Part shown: positions 33,750 through 44,039 of the stretch, piece by piece
Position numbering within the stretch: the stretch's first letter is position 1
Layout of the letters: each line of letters begins with the position of its first letter
NCBI GenBank assembly: GCA_012976225.1
Contig: JAAVVG010000001.1
Span: forward strand, 124,001-188,000
DNA: 64,000 nt
Direction: 5' to 3'
Origin: Golubevia sp. BC0850
Taxonomy: Eukaryota > Basidiomycota > Exobasidiomycetes > Golubeviales > Golubeviaceae
Program-made: the position numbers and the translations under genes
The notes under the pieces: model-generated
Database searches by the model: none
The model's input: the letters and a program-made list of their open reading frames with translations, nothing else
What the model was told of the DNA's origin: nothing

Positions 33750-36189
33750 CTACCACTCCTTCGGAGCGCTCCACTTAGGACGTGGACCTGAAAACTCCTC
33801 TCTCATGGCAGAGATCAGGAGCTCGATCGATTTAGAAGTCCTCGCAGCTTGTCCGACTTCTGCTTCTGGCTCGGATTCGGTATTAGGGGTAGTGTCCTCT
33901 CGAATTGACTGGCTGGGAATCCCTCTGGAAGCACTGGTTGCAGTTTGAGGTGGCTGAGAATTACGAGAGGCTCTGGATGCTGGTCTGGTCGGCTGATCCC
34001 TGTGAATGCTCAAAGATACAGAGCCCCGAGTGCTAGAAGGGGCTGACGTAGAGTTGAAAGAGAAAGCAATCTCATCGGTAGAGTTGCTTTGTCGCCTTAT
34101 CTCTTCCACTCCTTCTGCCCCTTCGTTGTCTTGTCCCGCTTTTCCAAACCCGTATTCAGTCTTGGAGACTAGACTGGTAGGCGTACTCAAAGCCACAGAC
34201 ACAGCTTCGCCTGGACTATGAAATAGGGTATTTGGCATGTGAGTCAAGGGAGAGTTGAAAGAAGAAGGAGAATCGAGGTTCGGAGCATCGTGTTGACCGC
34301 TGCAGCCAAATTCCAGATCCTTGCGTTTGATAGATTGAGGTGCAATCATTCTGATACCTGCGTCGGAGTTTCTACGTTGAGATCTTGCAGTCGCCGGTCT
34401 CTCCACAGATGGCGTTCTCTGTGTTTTTCTGGAGAAGTTGTTGTTGAAGGCTTGAACCCCTATCCTGATGAAGCAGGGACAAAGCCCAATAGAGGTTGCC
34501 CAACCTATCCCTACTAAGAAGATTCCAACGTTCTTCCCCATAGTTGAAGGGTCAGATAAGAAGGTAGAGTGCGAAGAGACACCATAATAGCCTTTTGTTG
34601 AATGAGAGGGATTGTCACTCCGTCAGCAAGTTGCCTTCCAAAAGATCATCGGTGTCACGATCAGACTTACAGAACAGAGCTCCTAGCAGAAGTGAGGTGG
34701 ATGCGACGCTTACAGTGACACATCTGACCAGAGCGAGAGACGATTTGAGGATCGAGATTCGAGATTTCTCCGTCAAGCCCCTTTCCGGTGCGTTCACTGG
34801 TGCTATCGCAGACAGGATAGAGTCTGTGATAGCTCTGTCACTCTCGAGAATAGGAATGTTATTTCTCAAGTGGTCGTTGATACGCTTGTAGAGGCTGGGG
34901 AGACAGGCAAAAAATGATGTCAACACGAATATCCTAGCCTCGCCGGATCTCTATTTGGACGAGCGAACTCACCAAATTCCCGAGAGGCTGGAGAAACCGA
35001 AAAGACAAAAGAACAGAAAGGAGTAGACCAGAAAGCCGATTTGCTCAAAGAAAATAGACATGTCCAATTGTTTCCAAATCCAAGCGGCTTGATGGATGTC
35101 GACGGCTGTTGGTATTTGACTCTTGACTTGGGTGTCCCAAAGTCTCCATCTCGATATAGCGCGCTCTGAGAGTTTGAGACGAGATGGTTGATCAGTAGAG
35201 GGTAGCGCATGGGCAAGGCAAGTTGTACTCACCTGAAGAAATGCCTGCCAAGCAAGAGAAGGTTACAACAACCAGGAGAGAGAAAAAGGCTGCGCCCAGG
35301 AACACAACGTTGTTGGCATTGAAGATAGAACCGTGTGACCTTTGAGTTGAGAGTTTACGAAAGCTAGTGCCCGAGAAGTAGAAAGCAAAAGCGCAGCACC
35401 AACCGCCAACTGGAATCAGGAGAAGAAAGGGGGAGAAAGGGGGGAGAAATCAGGGGAGAAAGAAGAGGAGAAAGTAGTGGGGAAGTTGGAGAAGGGGGAG
35501 ATGGTCAAAGAGAGCACCGAGAAGGTCAACAGATGAGAGCGAATCTCTCTCGAGATGCTTACAAAGGAGCGGAAGACAAACCAAGAGAGAAAGAAATCTT
35601 CCAAAAGATTCGGCTTTCTTCACTGTTGAGGATGTGGGAGTGGAAAGAGAGAGAGAAAGAGAGCAAGGAACAAGTTAGAGAGGAGGTTCCGAGTTCCGAC
35701 TAGCAGGTCAGTTGCACTATCTAATTCCCAGTCTTAAGCATCTCCCTTGAAGAGAACTCACGCATTATCAACCAAGCCATAGCTAGATACAGTGCCATGA
35801 AAAGTACTTGAAGGAGTGGCAAGGCAGCAGTAGGAGATACTAGCAGTAGTCTTCCTCGGGCTGTCGGTAGGAGTCTGACCAGCCAAAAGTTCTTGACCGT
35901 GACTTTACGGACGACGATTAGCATTGCCGCCAGTGACAGAAGGCCAAACCAGACTGTGAGAGACATGGAGTATAGAGAGAATCAATGACGAAATCGTCAG
36001 TCGAGCTGCTTTTTGCTACCGCCTGATTTTTGTAATTATGAACTCACCGGAAAAAAATATCAATTGAGGGATTACCCATCCTGGGGCCTCTAGTTGAACC
36101 TTAGAGGCGAGAGCATGAGATACGTTGCTCCTATCGATAGAGGACAATTGAGTCTGGAAGTAAGATAATGGCAGGGGCGCGAATCGCAT
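33750..36189 (-). CDS. Seven-transmembrane protein A, paralogue of the gene at 41155-43188
   Basis: I modelled seven exons on minus: 36048-36189, 35762-35953, 35563-35622, 35233-35409, 34973-35165, about 34671-34894 and 33750-34513. The start MRFAPLPLSYF aligns with protein B's MPYQRLPLSHF. A short N-terminal part leads to WVIPQLIFFS and helix 1 (WFGLLSLAAMLIVV). Next come VKNFWLVRLLPTARGRLLLV and helix 2, helix 3 with LPLLFGGWCCAFAFYFSG, helix 4 (FFSLLVVVTFSCLAGIS), helix 5 (IGFLVYSFLFFCLFGFSSL), and helices 6 and 7 (VTVSVASTSLLLGALF; GIGWATSIGLCPCF). The tail of about 230 residues is Ser/Arg/Thr-rich and looks cytosolic. N-out 7TM topology with a phosphorylatable tail resembles receptors, but I recognise no known GPCR motif. 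Function unknown. Confidence 0.7.
35421..35490 (+). repeat. GGGGAGAAA-like purine repeats in an intron
   Basis: Several copies of GGGGAGAAA or close variants occur in the intron between the third and fourth exons of 7TM gene A. On the transcribed strand this is a long pyrimidine tract next to the acceptor. Confidence 0.6.
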
Positions 36190-36544
36190 CGGAACTCTTG
36201 CGCCTCAGAAGTCAAGAAGAGAATCGAAGTAGTTTGAAATGTGGAAGAGGAAAGGAAAGGAAAGAAGACGAAACATCTTTGAGTTGTGGTCACATCGATC
36301 ACACCCCTGAAGCCTGAAGGCTCAGACCTGACAACGGATTGATTAGAAGGAGTCGAGCCTTCGGGATGGACTCTCAAGGAACATTGTTTTAGGTCAAACA
36401 AAGGAGACATGAGGGACCGACCCTGACAACGAGGGGTTGATTGTCAAGAGACACAGACCTCGAAGGGGTCCGATCTTCTTTCTCGCCCCCGAGTTGCATT
36501 GGAGAAAGAAAATGGATTGATATTGAAGTTAGACGGGACAGATG
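36190..36544. other. Intergenic region between AVL9 stop and 7TM gene A start
   Basis: This 355-bp stretch should contain the AVL9 3' end and the promoter of 7TM gene A. No clear motif or coding signal was seen. Confidence 0.35.
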
Positions 36545-39336
36545 TTAAGTAGGCGGAGGTGGGTAGCTGTTATCTGGAGACTTAGAGGTTGGAGGAGGGT
36601 TGGGAGAATTACTCCTCGACGTAGTTGAACCAGAGGAAGAAGAACTTCTCCAGGCGCTCTGCTTGGTAGCTAGAAAAGATCCGAACGAGCCGAAAGCAGC
36701 TCTGACCTGATTGGAGGCCTGAACAGCTGCTGCCGATGCCTCTGGAGGGAAGTAAGAGACGGAGGGAGGGTTGGAGGATCCAGGGGTACTCGGGGTCGTC
36801 TTCGTCGTGTCGAGTCCAGTCCCAGTCCCAGTAGCGGGTGTTGGAGTCTGACTATTGCGCTTGGCAGAAGCTTCAGCAGTAGCTTGAGCAGCTTGCTGTC
36901 GAATCTTGTTCAGATCTTGCCCGAATTTGTTGGCTAGTCTCCAAACGTTGGCGCCACCCGCTTGAAGAGCGTTCCCGATCGCTTCTCTGGTAGGTCCCAG
37001 GTTCTCCTCTAGATGAAGGTCGTGAAGTCCAGATGACAGGCGAATGGCTACATCCTCCAATGAAGACGTCTTGCCGGCGCATGGATGAGAATGCTCAACA
37101 ATGTCGAAGATCATGGGGTCCGTAGTCTCATTCCAAAGGGTAAAGGCTCGAGTCTGTTTGAGCGCTGAGACGAATTCGTTTCCATAGGCTTGCGTAGCTC
37201 CTTGAGATGTCGAAACGTCTGAAAGAGGGATTGAGAAGAAAAATCATAAGAAACAGCTACTTTCGAGCTTTTGATTCTCAGAACTGACCTGGAGCACTGA
37301 TCGAAGGAGAAGCTTTTCCCTGTTCTCCTTTGGCCAGGAAGTCACCATACTTGATAGCGGACAGAAGCGAGCAAATGTATTCTTCGAACTGTCGGAGGGG
37401 AAGTGAGGAAGAAGAAAGAAGTCAGGCTTGAAGAGACCCCGAGAAGGCATCAGCTCTCCAACTCACTTTCACTCGCAAGTAGTCATCACTGCCAGTGAAC
37501 TGCATCGTGGTAGGTCGACTCGGATCCGCTGGATTCCAACTTTCAGTCACCACTGTCACGATCTCGTCCATCCACTTTCGATCGGCAGCAGTCAAGCTGA
37601 CGAGCTGAGTAAGACGAGGATCTAGGAATTCGAGATTACCTAGTTCGAGCTGTACAGGGTGACAAGAACGAAGAGGGGTATGAGAGTTAAGAATGGAAGG
37701 AAGGATCGGAATCGGCGGCGGAACTTGAACTCACATCTACGATGACATCTATTTGGCAATCCTTCTGCTGCCTGAAGATAGAGTTGCTCGTTCCTACCAG
37801 CCAGCTTGATGCTTTGAGCATGTCTATTTGCTGTAGGGGAAGATACGGCTGAAAGAAGGAATCCTGGAAGGTGGAGATGGGATATGGAGAGGGACAGGTT
37901 AGAGTTACATCGAGGTCGAAACCAAACTCAAAGGAGACAAGCATTCACTTGACCGAAAAGGTGCAGCGGTAGTCCCATGAAACGAATTAAGCTCTTTCGA
38001 TCGGATGTCTTGAGACTTTCTGCTTTTGATCGAACAGAGCTCTGCTTGTCCATACTAGGATCTCCTGAGTCTTGAAGGGCTAGGAGGAGGCCAGGAATGA
38101 GAGAGACGAGACTGTACTGATAGGTGCACAACCTCTCCACAGGATATCCATAGAACATAATCTGAGGAAGGAAAAGAAAAAGCCAGGGGTCAGAAGACTC
38201 TTGGAAAAGAACAACTACGCGATCAAATTCACCTTCCGCTGCAGAAGTAGCAGTTTCAAAAGCACCAGAGTCTTGTGCCGCCACTTGAAGATCAGTTCTC
38301 TCAGAGAGGTTCCCATGTAAAGAACTGCCTCACTGTCATCCGAAAATCCCCCGCTGTGTAGACCAGCTTCGAGAGTGGCATGGAAGTCGACAAGGATTTC
38401 GACATCGGCTAAATCTCCTTGAGCAAAGAAAGCTCTCGTCACGACTCCGAGCTTCTCTTTGATAGGTCCAAAGACAGGTTCTCTAGCCAGAACTACGATC
38501 GCCTTCTGCACCGTACTTCTGGTCACCTCGGCACCTTTCTTGAGTAGTGCATCAGATGCGATTTGGCGATTGCAAGAGATTCCGAAGATGGTGGTGGGAG
38601 AGAGCTTGGGGCAGAGCAAGTGGAAGTAGCAGAAATCTTCATCTGACTGGAGGAGTGGAGTGGAGTGGGGATGGAATCTTTGTCTTAGCTCTTTTGTAAC
38701 CACCTCAGAAGAGGCCATGCTGGAGAAGCCCTGTTACTCACAAGATGAGAACCATCGGGGAGCGCCATGAAAGGCAGATTAGAGCACAATTCCTCGTCTT
38801 CGGCTAGCTCTTTCGGATGAGCATACTCGACTTGAGGCCCAACGAGATGATTCTTTGAATAAAGACATGAAAGGCAATTGGGATGATAGTTAATTCGAGC
38901 TTAGACAAAGCTGTTATCCACATTCCTTACACCGTCCTCCTGTCCCTCTCCTCTTCTCCAGCTCGAGATCTAAGTTACTCACAAAGTCAACAACTGCAAT
39001 CCCTAATATTATAGGACTACCCCCTGGAGCAACCGCACCCACCTTAGGAGGTAAAGTGAGCTGTGGATTCGTGACTGAAGGAGCTGGTGTTGTAGTTTGG
39101 AAATTAACGCTGTCCACTTCCTTCTTTCCTAGAGCTCTGTCCTCTGATGTCCTATCATCATTCTGCTTCTGACTTGAAAGATCAGAAGGTTGAGTATCTG
39201 AAGTTGCGGTTGTAGTAGAGGATTGGGCTTCAGGTTGTTCTGGAGATGATGGTGCTGCTTTGGTAGAAGTTGGCATCTCCTCAGAGGCAGTGACGATCAA
39301 TGTTTCATGTTTTGAAGTTTCATCTTCCGAAACCAT
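36545..39336 (-). CDS. AVL9: Late secretory pathway protein Avl9 (DENN-type)
   Basis: Avl9 is a cytosolic DENN-related factor needed for late Golgi-to-surface transport and polarity. The N-terminal exon starts MVSEDETSKHETLIV and, after a Ser/Thr/Gln-rich stretch, enters the fold at IILGIAVVDF. Later exons carry NHLVGPQVEYAHP, LAEDEELCSNLPFMALPDG and the hallmark block HLLCPKLSPTTIFGISCNRQI, VTRSTVQKAIVVLAREP, FGPIKEKLGVVTRAFFAQGD. Then come IMFYGYPVERLCTYQYSLVSLIPGLL and SSWLVGTSNSIF. The C-terminal exon (36545-37114) ends in a Ser/Pro-rich region, PPPPT-stop. Many small introns. The start at 39336 faces SFR1 139 bp away. Confidence 0.92.
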
Positions 39337-39475
39337 TTCCGAGCTCGTAGCTTGCGATAAGAATGGAAGGAAAAGTGAGGGTTACCAGGGTTTTGATAAG
39401 CGTGAATCAGTGACGAGTTGGCCAATAAGGCGAGAGCTTCTTTCCACTCCCAACCAACGCACAATAAGCAAAAAA
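39337..39475. promoter_or_regulatory. Bidirectional promoter region, AVL9 and SFR1/MEI5
   Basis: Only 139 bp separate the start codons of the two divergent genes, so their promoters overlap. I see no recognisable factor site. Confidence 0.5.
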
Positions 39476-40770
39476 ATGTCTGAGCATAAAAATGATTCCA
39501 CTTCTCAAGATCAAGCTGTCCCTCAAATTTGCAATGGAGTTCGCAAAGCAGAAGGAGAAGTAAGTGCTCTCTGCCACCCACTACGCTCCTCTAATGGATC
39601 TTCTTTGACAACTCACTCTTCGTTCCTTTTCTCTCAAATTCATCTGTTAATTCATCAGCCAATGGAGAACGACCACGTCCAGAAGAAGTTGCATCTTTCA
39701 GGTACTTCCCCCTCTATGAATCCATCAGAGTCGATCAAAGACGACAAAGCCAATTCGATTAGACCTCTTCAGACTTTGACTGCTTCAGCTACCAACTCTA
39801 GAGTAGAAGCAGCTTCTTCAAAGGTTGAATCTGCCAAGGTATCAATTCCTTCTGCTCCTGCAGTCAAGACTACTCCTTCACGCTTGTCAAAGCCTTTCAA
39901 GACTCCAGCTGCTAAAGCTAGCGGATCCGCTACTTCAAACGGTACCCCAACCAAGTCTGCCCAGCTAGTCGAGATCAGAAACATGGAAGCTAGAGCTAGA
40001 GTTCTGAAGCAAGCCCTCAAGATCGAAGAGTAAGTGGTTGTGCTATGCTTTCCTTCTCGAAAGTCGGCTGTATGCCATCGATTTGGACCTAGATCAGAAG
40101 ACATCCTTCTCAAAAAGGAGTGAAAAGCCAGAGCACCATAACCAGAAGACTTTTCCGTTTCGTCTTGACTTCGGCATGACTGACGAATCAGAAAATTTCT
40201 CTCTACGACTCGTTTCTTCTGTCACCACCCGTGCATCGTCATCTTCTCTCCACATCGTCACAGAGAGAATGACCTACTTTCCCTCTCCACCCTCTCCAAG
40301 AAGTGGCTCTCCATCGCTCGCGAAGCTGCTGAAGAGATGTGGGAGAAGGGCGGCTCAGAAGAGACTGTCGGGTGGGGAGCTGAGGCCAACAACGAGTCCT
40401 GGGGTTACGCAGAGCCTTCCTCAGATGCCGCTGATGCTGCAGCCAGAGCAGAGTACGAAGAGCAGAATGAGACTAAAGAAGATAAACCAGAACAAGATTG
40501 GGATATGTGGGTAAATTTCTTCTCCCCCCCCCCGGGGGGCGAAACGGAAGAGGTGTCGACAAGCGCCAAAACTCTTTTGAACTGACTTCTCCTCCGTCTC
40601 ATTTCATCCGTATTCTAGGGGAGAAATGCTCACTCGTGCTGGAGGTGAGTCTTGGTAGGAAGTAGAACGATGGGAATTTTATCGCTGATGAACATCTTCT
40701 CCGTTGGCTTTTTTCAGTCGACAAAGAGATCCTCGGATGGTCGAGTTCTCAAGCAAGTTGGATCAACTAG
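39476..40770 (+). CDS. SFR1: Swi5-dependent recombination mediator Sfr1/Mei5-like
   Basis: Sfr1/Mei5 forms a complex with Swi5/Sae3 and helps load or stabilise Rad51 and Dmc1 on DNA in the nucleus. The N-terminal half is disordered Ser/Thr/Pro/Lys-rich. The conserved C-terminal part begins EARARVLKQALKIEE, a coiled coil. After an intron it continues NDLLSLSTLSKKWLSIAREAAEEMWEKG, the family's key helical region. After an acidic stretch, GEMLTRAGVDKEILGW matches the family's terminal motif. To keep that motif in frame the donor must be GTGGGT at about 40507, not the GTAAAT three bases later. A stop follows at 40768-40770. With the other donor the frame would run to about 40871 instead. The first intron (39560-39658) is stop-free and a multiple of three. 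Confidence 0.75.
40524..40539 (+). repeat. C10-G6 homopolymer junction in an intron
   Basis: Ten C are followed directly by six G, 15-20 bases after the donor of the SFR1 intron. This can form a stable hairpin and is prone to sequencing error. Confidence 0.8.
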
Positions 40771-41154
40771 CTGGGGCTCGCTCTACTGAACAAGAAGTTC
40801 GGAAGAAAAGTTTCAATCCTCAATCAGTAGTTTTCCAGCCTCGCGTTTCCTATGCCTCATTTCCGGTGTAAATCGTTTCTGTTCTTTCTTGTTCGTCCGT
40901 TGATGGTTCGTGTTCCGCACTTACTTGAATTTCAAACTGATCTCATGTGAACCCAACAGTGTTCTGAATCTGAGTTCAGATGAATTGAATTGGTATCAAT
41001 ACAAAAAGTGAAGCGGATAAATTAACAAAAGAGTGACGAAAGAGACCACCTGCAAGTAGACCGAGATTCAAATAGCTGAACAGATGGATCTTAAATAAAT
41101 AAAAGGAGAGAAAGGAAATGAGCGTGAGATCCTCAACTTGAGGTCCGAATAAGA
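40771..41154. other. Convergent intergenic region
   Basis: This lies between SFR1 (plus) and 7TM gene B (minus). It carries 3' flanks and possibly an alternative SFR1 terminal exon ending near 40871 (VEFSSKLDQLAGARSTEQ frame). Confidence 0.4.
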
Positions 41155-43188
41155 TTATGAAGCCTTTCCAACAACTTCTTGGCTTTCAACCCCCTTTCCA
41201 CCAATTCTGGTATCCCAACTTCCATCGTTTTCTGACTCCTTGAAGTTTGAATCATCAACAAGAGTCTGTTCTCCTTTCACGTCGTCCATGGAAGGTTCGA
41301 AAGAGCTAGATCGAGAGTCTATCTTGTCGCCGATTCCGACGACTTCGAGTCGGTGCACCGAATTTTCTTCAGAATGGAAATTGAAGTTTCTTGAAGAGGA
41401 AGTTGGGCTGAAATCTTCCGTGATACTGTTGACACCTGTGAGGTGTAGATCCACTGTGGGGTGTCTTCTGAAAGTATTGACAAAGGAATTCAATCTTGAC
41501 GCTTGATTGGAAAGAGGCTTTCTCTCAACCTTCCACCTCTCGAGTGTCGTTTCCAAGAAGCTACTCGTTATGAGAAAGAAGACGGGAGTGCCTATCACAC
41601 ACCCAACCCAGCCTCCCCATACTCTAAGCGAAGGAGACAGAGAAGATAAGAGAGTCAGTTGAGCTCGAGCTCGACCAAAAGGAGCTTTAAGATACCTACG
41701 CTTCAGTACCAAGGGCTATTCCAGCTTCGGACGGATAATTGGAGAATTCGTCGTAGATGGTAAGAGAAAACTGCAAACCAGCGCCTCCAAAGCCTACACA
41801 TCCAACAACAAGAGACACTGTAAGGTAGCGAATGAAGCGCAGCATTCGACTGAAGCAGAAATTCAGGGAATTTGTGTAGAGAGGTAGAGAGCCAGGACTA
41901 GTCAGAAGATTGCACCCAGAACTCTCAAAGTCTACTTGCAGTTTTCCGAACACCAAGCGTACTTACTTCAAGAATTTGGCCCTCTCAGCTCCATTGATGA
42001 TGCTCGGCTTCGCGTTGTTGATTCCTCGATGTTCACTGACAGCATCAGCTTCTGGTAGAAACCGGAGCTGGATCTTTAAAGTGTTCTGAAGAAGGAACCC
42101 AGTCAACGCAATCTGAAGAGCAAAGAGAAGTCCCACGATTCCCCAAAAGAGCCATGCAATCGACCAGACTCTGTAGCTTTGGGCCAGGGTTCTCCAAATC
42201 TCGGCAGCTTGTAGTACCTGTTCCCTTGTAGGCGACAAGGAGAGATTTTGACTGGAAAGGACTTCGAGTTCGAATGTTCTCCATTTGAACACCGCTTCTC
42301 CTGCAGAAAGATCAGAGCATCAGCACAAGTTCTCGGGGTCTTAAAGATTGGTTTTACTCACGTCTGGTCACCCCTTGATAGCAAGCCGCCACCGAAGTTA
42401 AGATGAGGATAACTGGGAGAGATCGATCAAAGGTCAGAAGAGGTTGCGAATGAGAGGTTTCTACCCGCACGATCCTACCTACTGATAGGCCAGCAAGCGA
42501 AAACGGCGTTGCAAATCCAAGGATGATTTCCAAATCTCCAGACCTTGTTCCTGAAATTGACGACATGAGGGAAGAGAAAAAGGACCCCGAAGAGAACTGC
42601 CCAAGCTCCTCCTGGAAAGGGAGTGGACGTGACGTGACGGTCAGGAAAAGAGCAGAATCGGGTAATATCGCTAATCAAGCCCAGATAGATAAATGCTTGT
42701 TGGTGACTTACCTAAAAGGGGCAAAACGTCTATCAAAGTGATAAATCCATAGTTCAAAAAGATAAAGGAGTGTTTGAACATGGAAATCTGAATCCAATGT
42801 TTGACGAGGTATGTAATGACGAAACCACCTTCCAAAAGTAAGAAACCAGTAGTTGGACAGATTAGTAAAAGAGATCCGCTGCCAGTCCTTAGCAATCGAA
42901 AAAGCCAGAACTTCTTCTTGACAATCTTTTGAAAGAGAAGGTAGCATCCGCCAAGGAATAGAAAAGTGAACCAAACTGTTTGAAAGAGATGAGATTAGTA
43001 AAACTTAATCCAATTTCCTTGGCTGATCTTTTTATGAACTCACTGGAGAAGAGGTATAGCTGAGGCTTGACGAACTTTGGCACTGGCGGGATGAGGAGAA
43101 TCAGAAGGAAATCTCTCAACTCGTCTAGCCTCGTCAGAGTCGACAATCTGAGCTCAAAGTGAGATAGAGGTAACCTTTGATATGGCAT
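41155..43188 (-). CDS. Seven-transmembrane protein B, paralogue of the gene at 33750-36189
   Basis: I modelled seven exons on minus: 43044-43188, 42712-42975, 42483-42611, 42362-42412, 41967-42300, 41700-41849 and 41155-41623, all joining in frame. It starts MPYQRLPLSHFELRLSTLTR. The N-terminal segment ends FVKPQLYLFS, then helix 1 (WFTFLFLGGCYLLF) and KKKFWLFRLLRTGSGSLLLI with helix 2. Next are helix 3 (FITLIDVLPLLGGAWAVLFG), helix 4 (IILILTSVAACYQG), loop REAVFKWRTFELEV, helix 5 (WLFWGIVGLLFALQIALTG), helix 6 (LTVSLVVGCVGFGGAGL) and helix 7 (VWGGWVGCVIGTPVFFLITS). A Ser/acidic tail of about 130 residues follows. It aligns nearly gap-free with protein A over the first 100 residues. Same unknown family, receptor-like topology only. 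Confidence 0.72.
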
Positions 43189-44039
43189 CGCATGGGAACC
43201 AATCGAAAAAGATAGAGAAAGAGAGCGTGGGTTTGGGAAGAAGAAGAAAAAGACCCTCTCGTTCAACCTTCAGTGGCTTCAGTCTCCGAAGAATTGGCAC
43301 AGAGGAAGAGGTGCGAGCGCCCAAGCGTCTAAGCTTTCTTACGCGAGCACAGCACCAGACAATGAGAAAACAATCCAAAGGTCCAAGTTTCTAGCGCTCA
43401 TATCTATGTACGAGCATACTTGATATATAGGGATGCTGAGCGGCTCGCCCCTGATTTTGGGAATAGGGGTCGGTGAAGTTGTGGCAAACTTAGTGACAAC
43501 ATCTCCTCTTTTTCTGGTGAAGCATCCTCCGGAGAGAGGTAAACAAGCATAAGCACTCTGGACACTGTGCTTGAAGCTTGAAGCTGAAGAAGATTGGTTC
43601 GGATTCGGAATGTCAAGGTGGCGGGTTTGAAGCGTACGTGTTCTGTGTATGACTTATGGCTTCCCAATTCATTTTCCGAGAAAAACCCATGAGTGTGTGA
43701 ACATGAACAGCTTGAAGAAGAACAAGGAGACTAGAAGAGAGGGGAAGGAGAAAGAGGGGAGAGGAGAGAGAGGGGAGAGGAGAGAGAGGGGCACTGATAG
43801 CGGCCTGTGAATTGAAGGCGCGAGTTGTGTTTCCGAACGCTCTAGCGTATGTGGACCACTTCGTCTTCTAGACGAATCCCCTGGGCACCAAATGTTGGCA
43901 AATTTTCATCTCGAATTGATCCTTTCTTGGAGCCGATTCTAAATTCAATCTGCTTCTATGATTGACATCCAATTGGGACCTCCACTCACCGCCTTCTTCC
44001 TCTTCAACCCAACCATCCTAGCATCTCTATCTGGAGGAC
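43189..44039. other. Divergent intergenic region between 7TM gene B and the MFS permease
   Basis: This 850-bp region should hold both promoters. It contains a perfect 16-bp purine tandem repeat at 43756-43787. Frames here are low complexity and I call no gene. Confidence 0.4.
43756..43787 (+). repeat. Two perfect tandem copies of a 16-bp GA-rich unit
   Basis: The unit GGGGAGAGGAGAGAGA occurs twice without change, flanked by more GA-rich sequence. It sits about 250 bp upstream of the first MFS permease exon. Confidence 0.8.
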
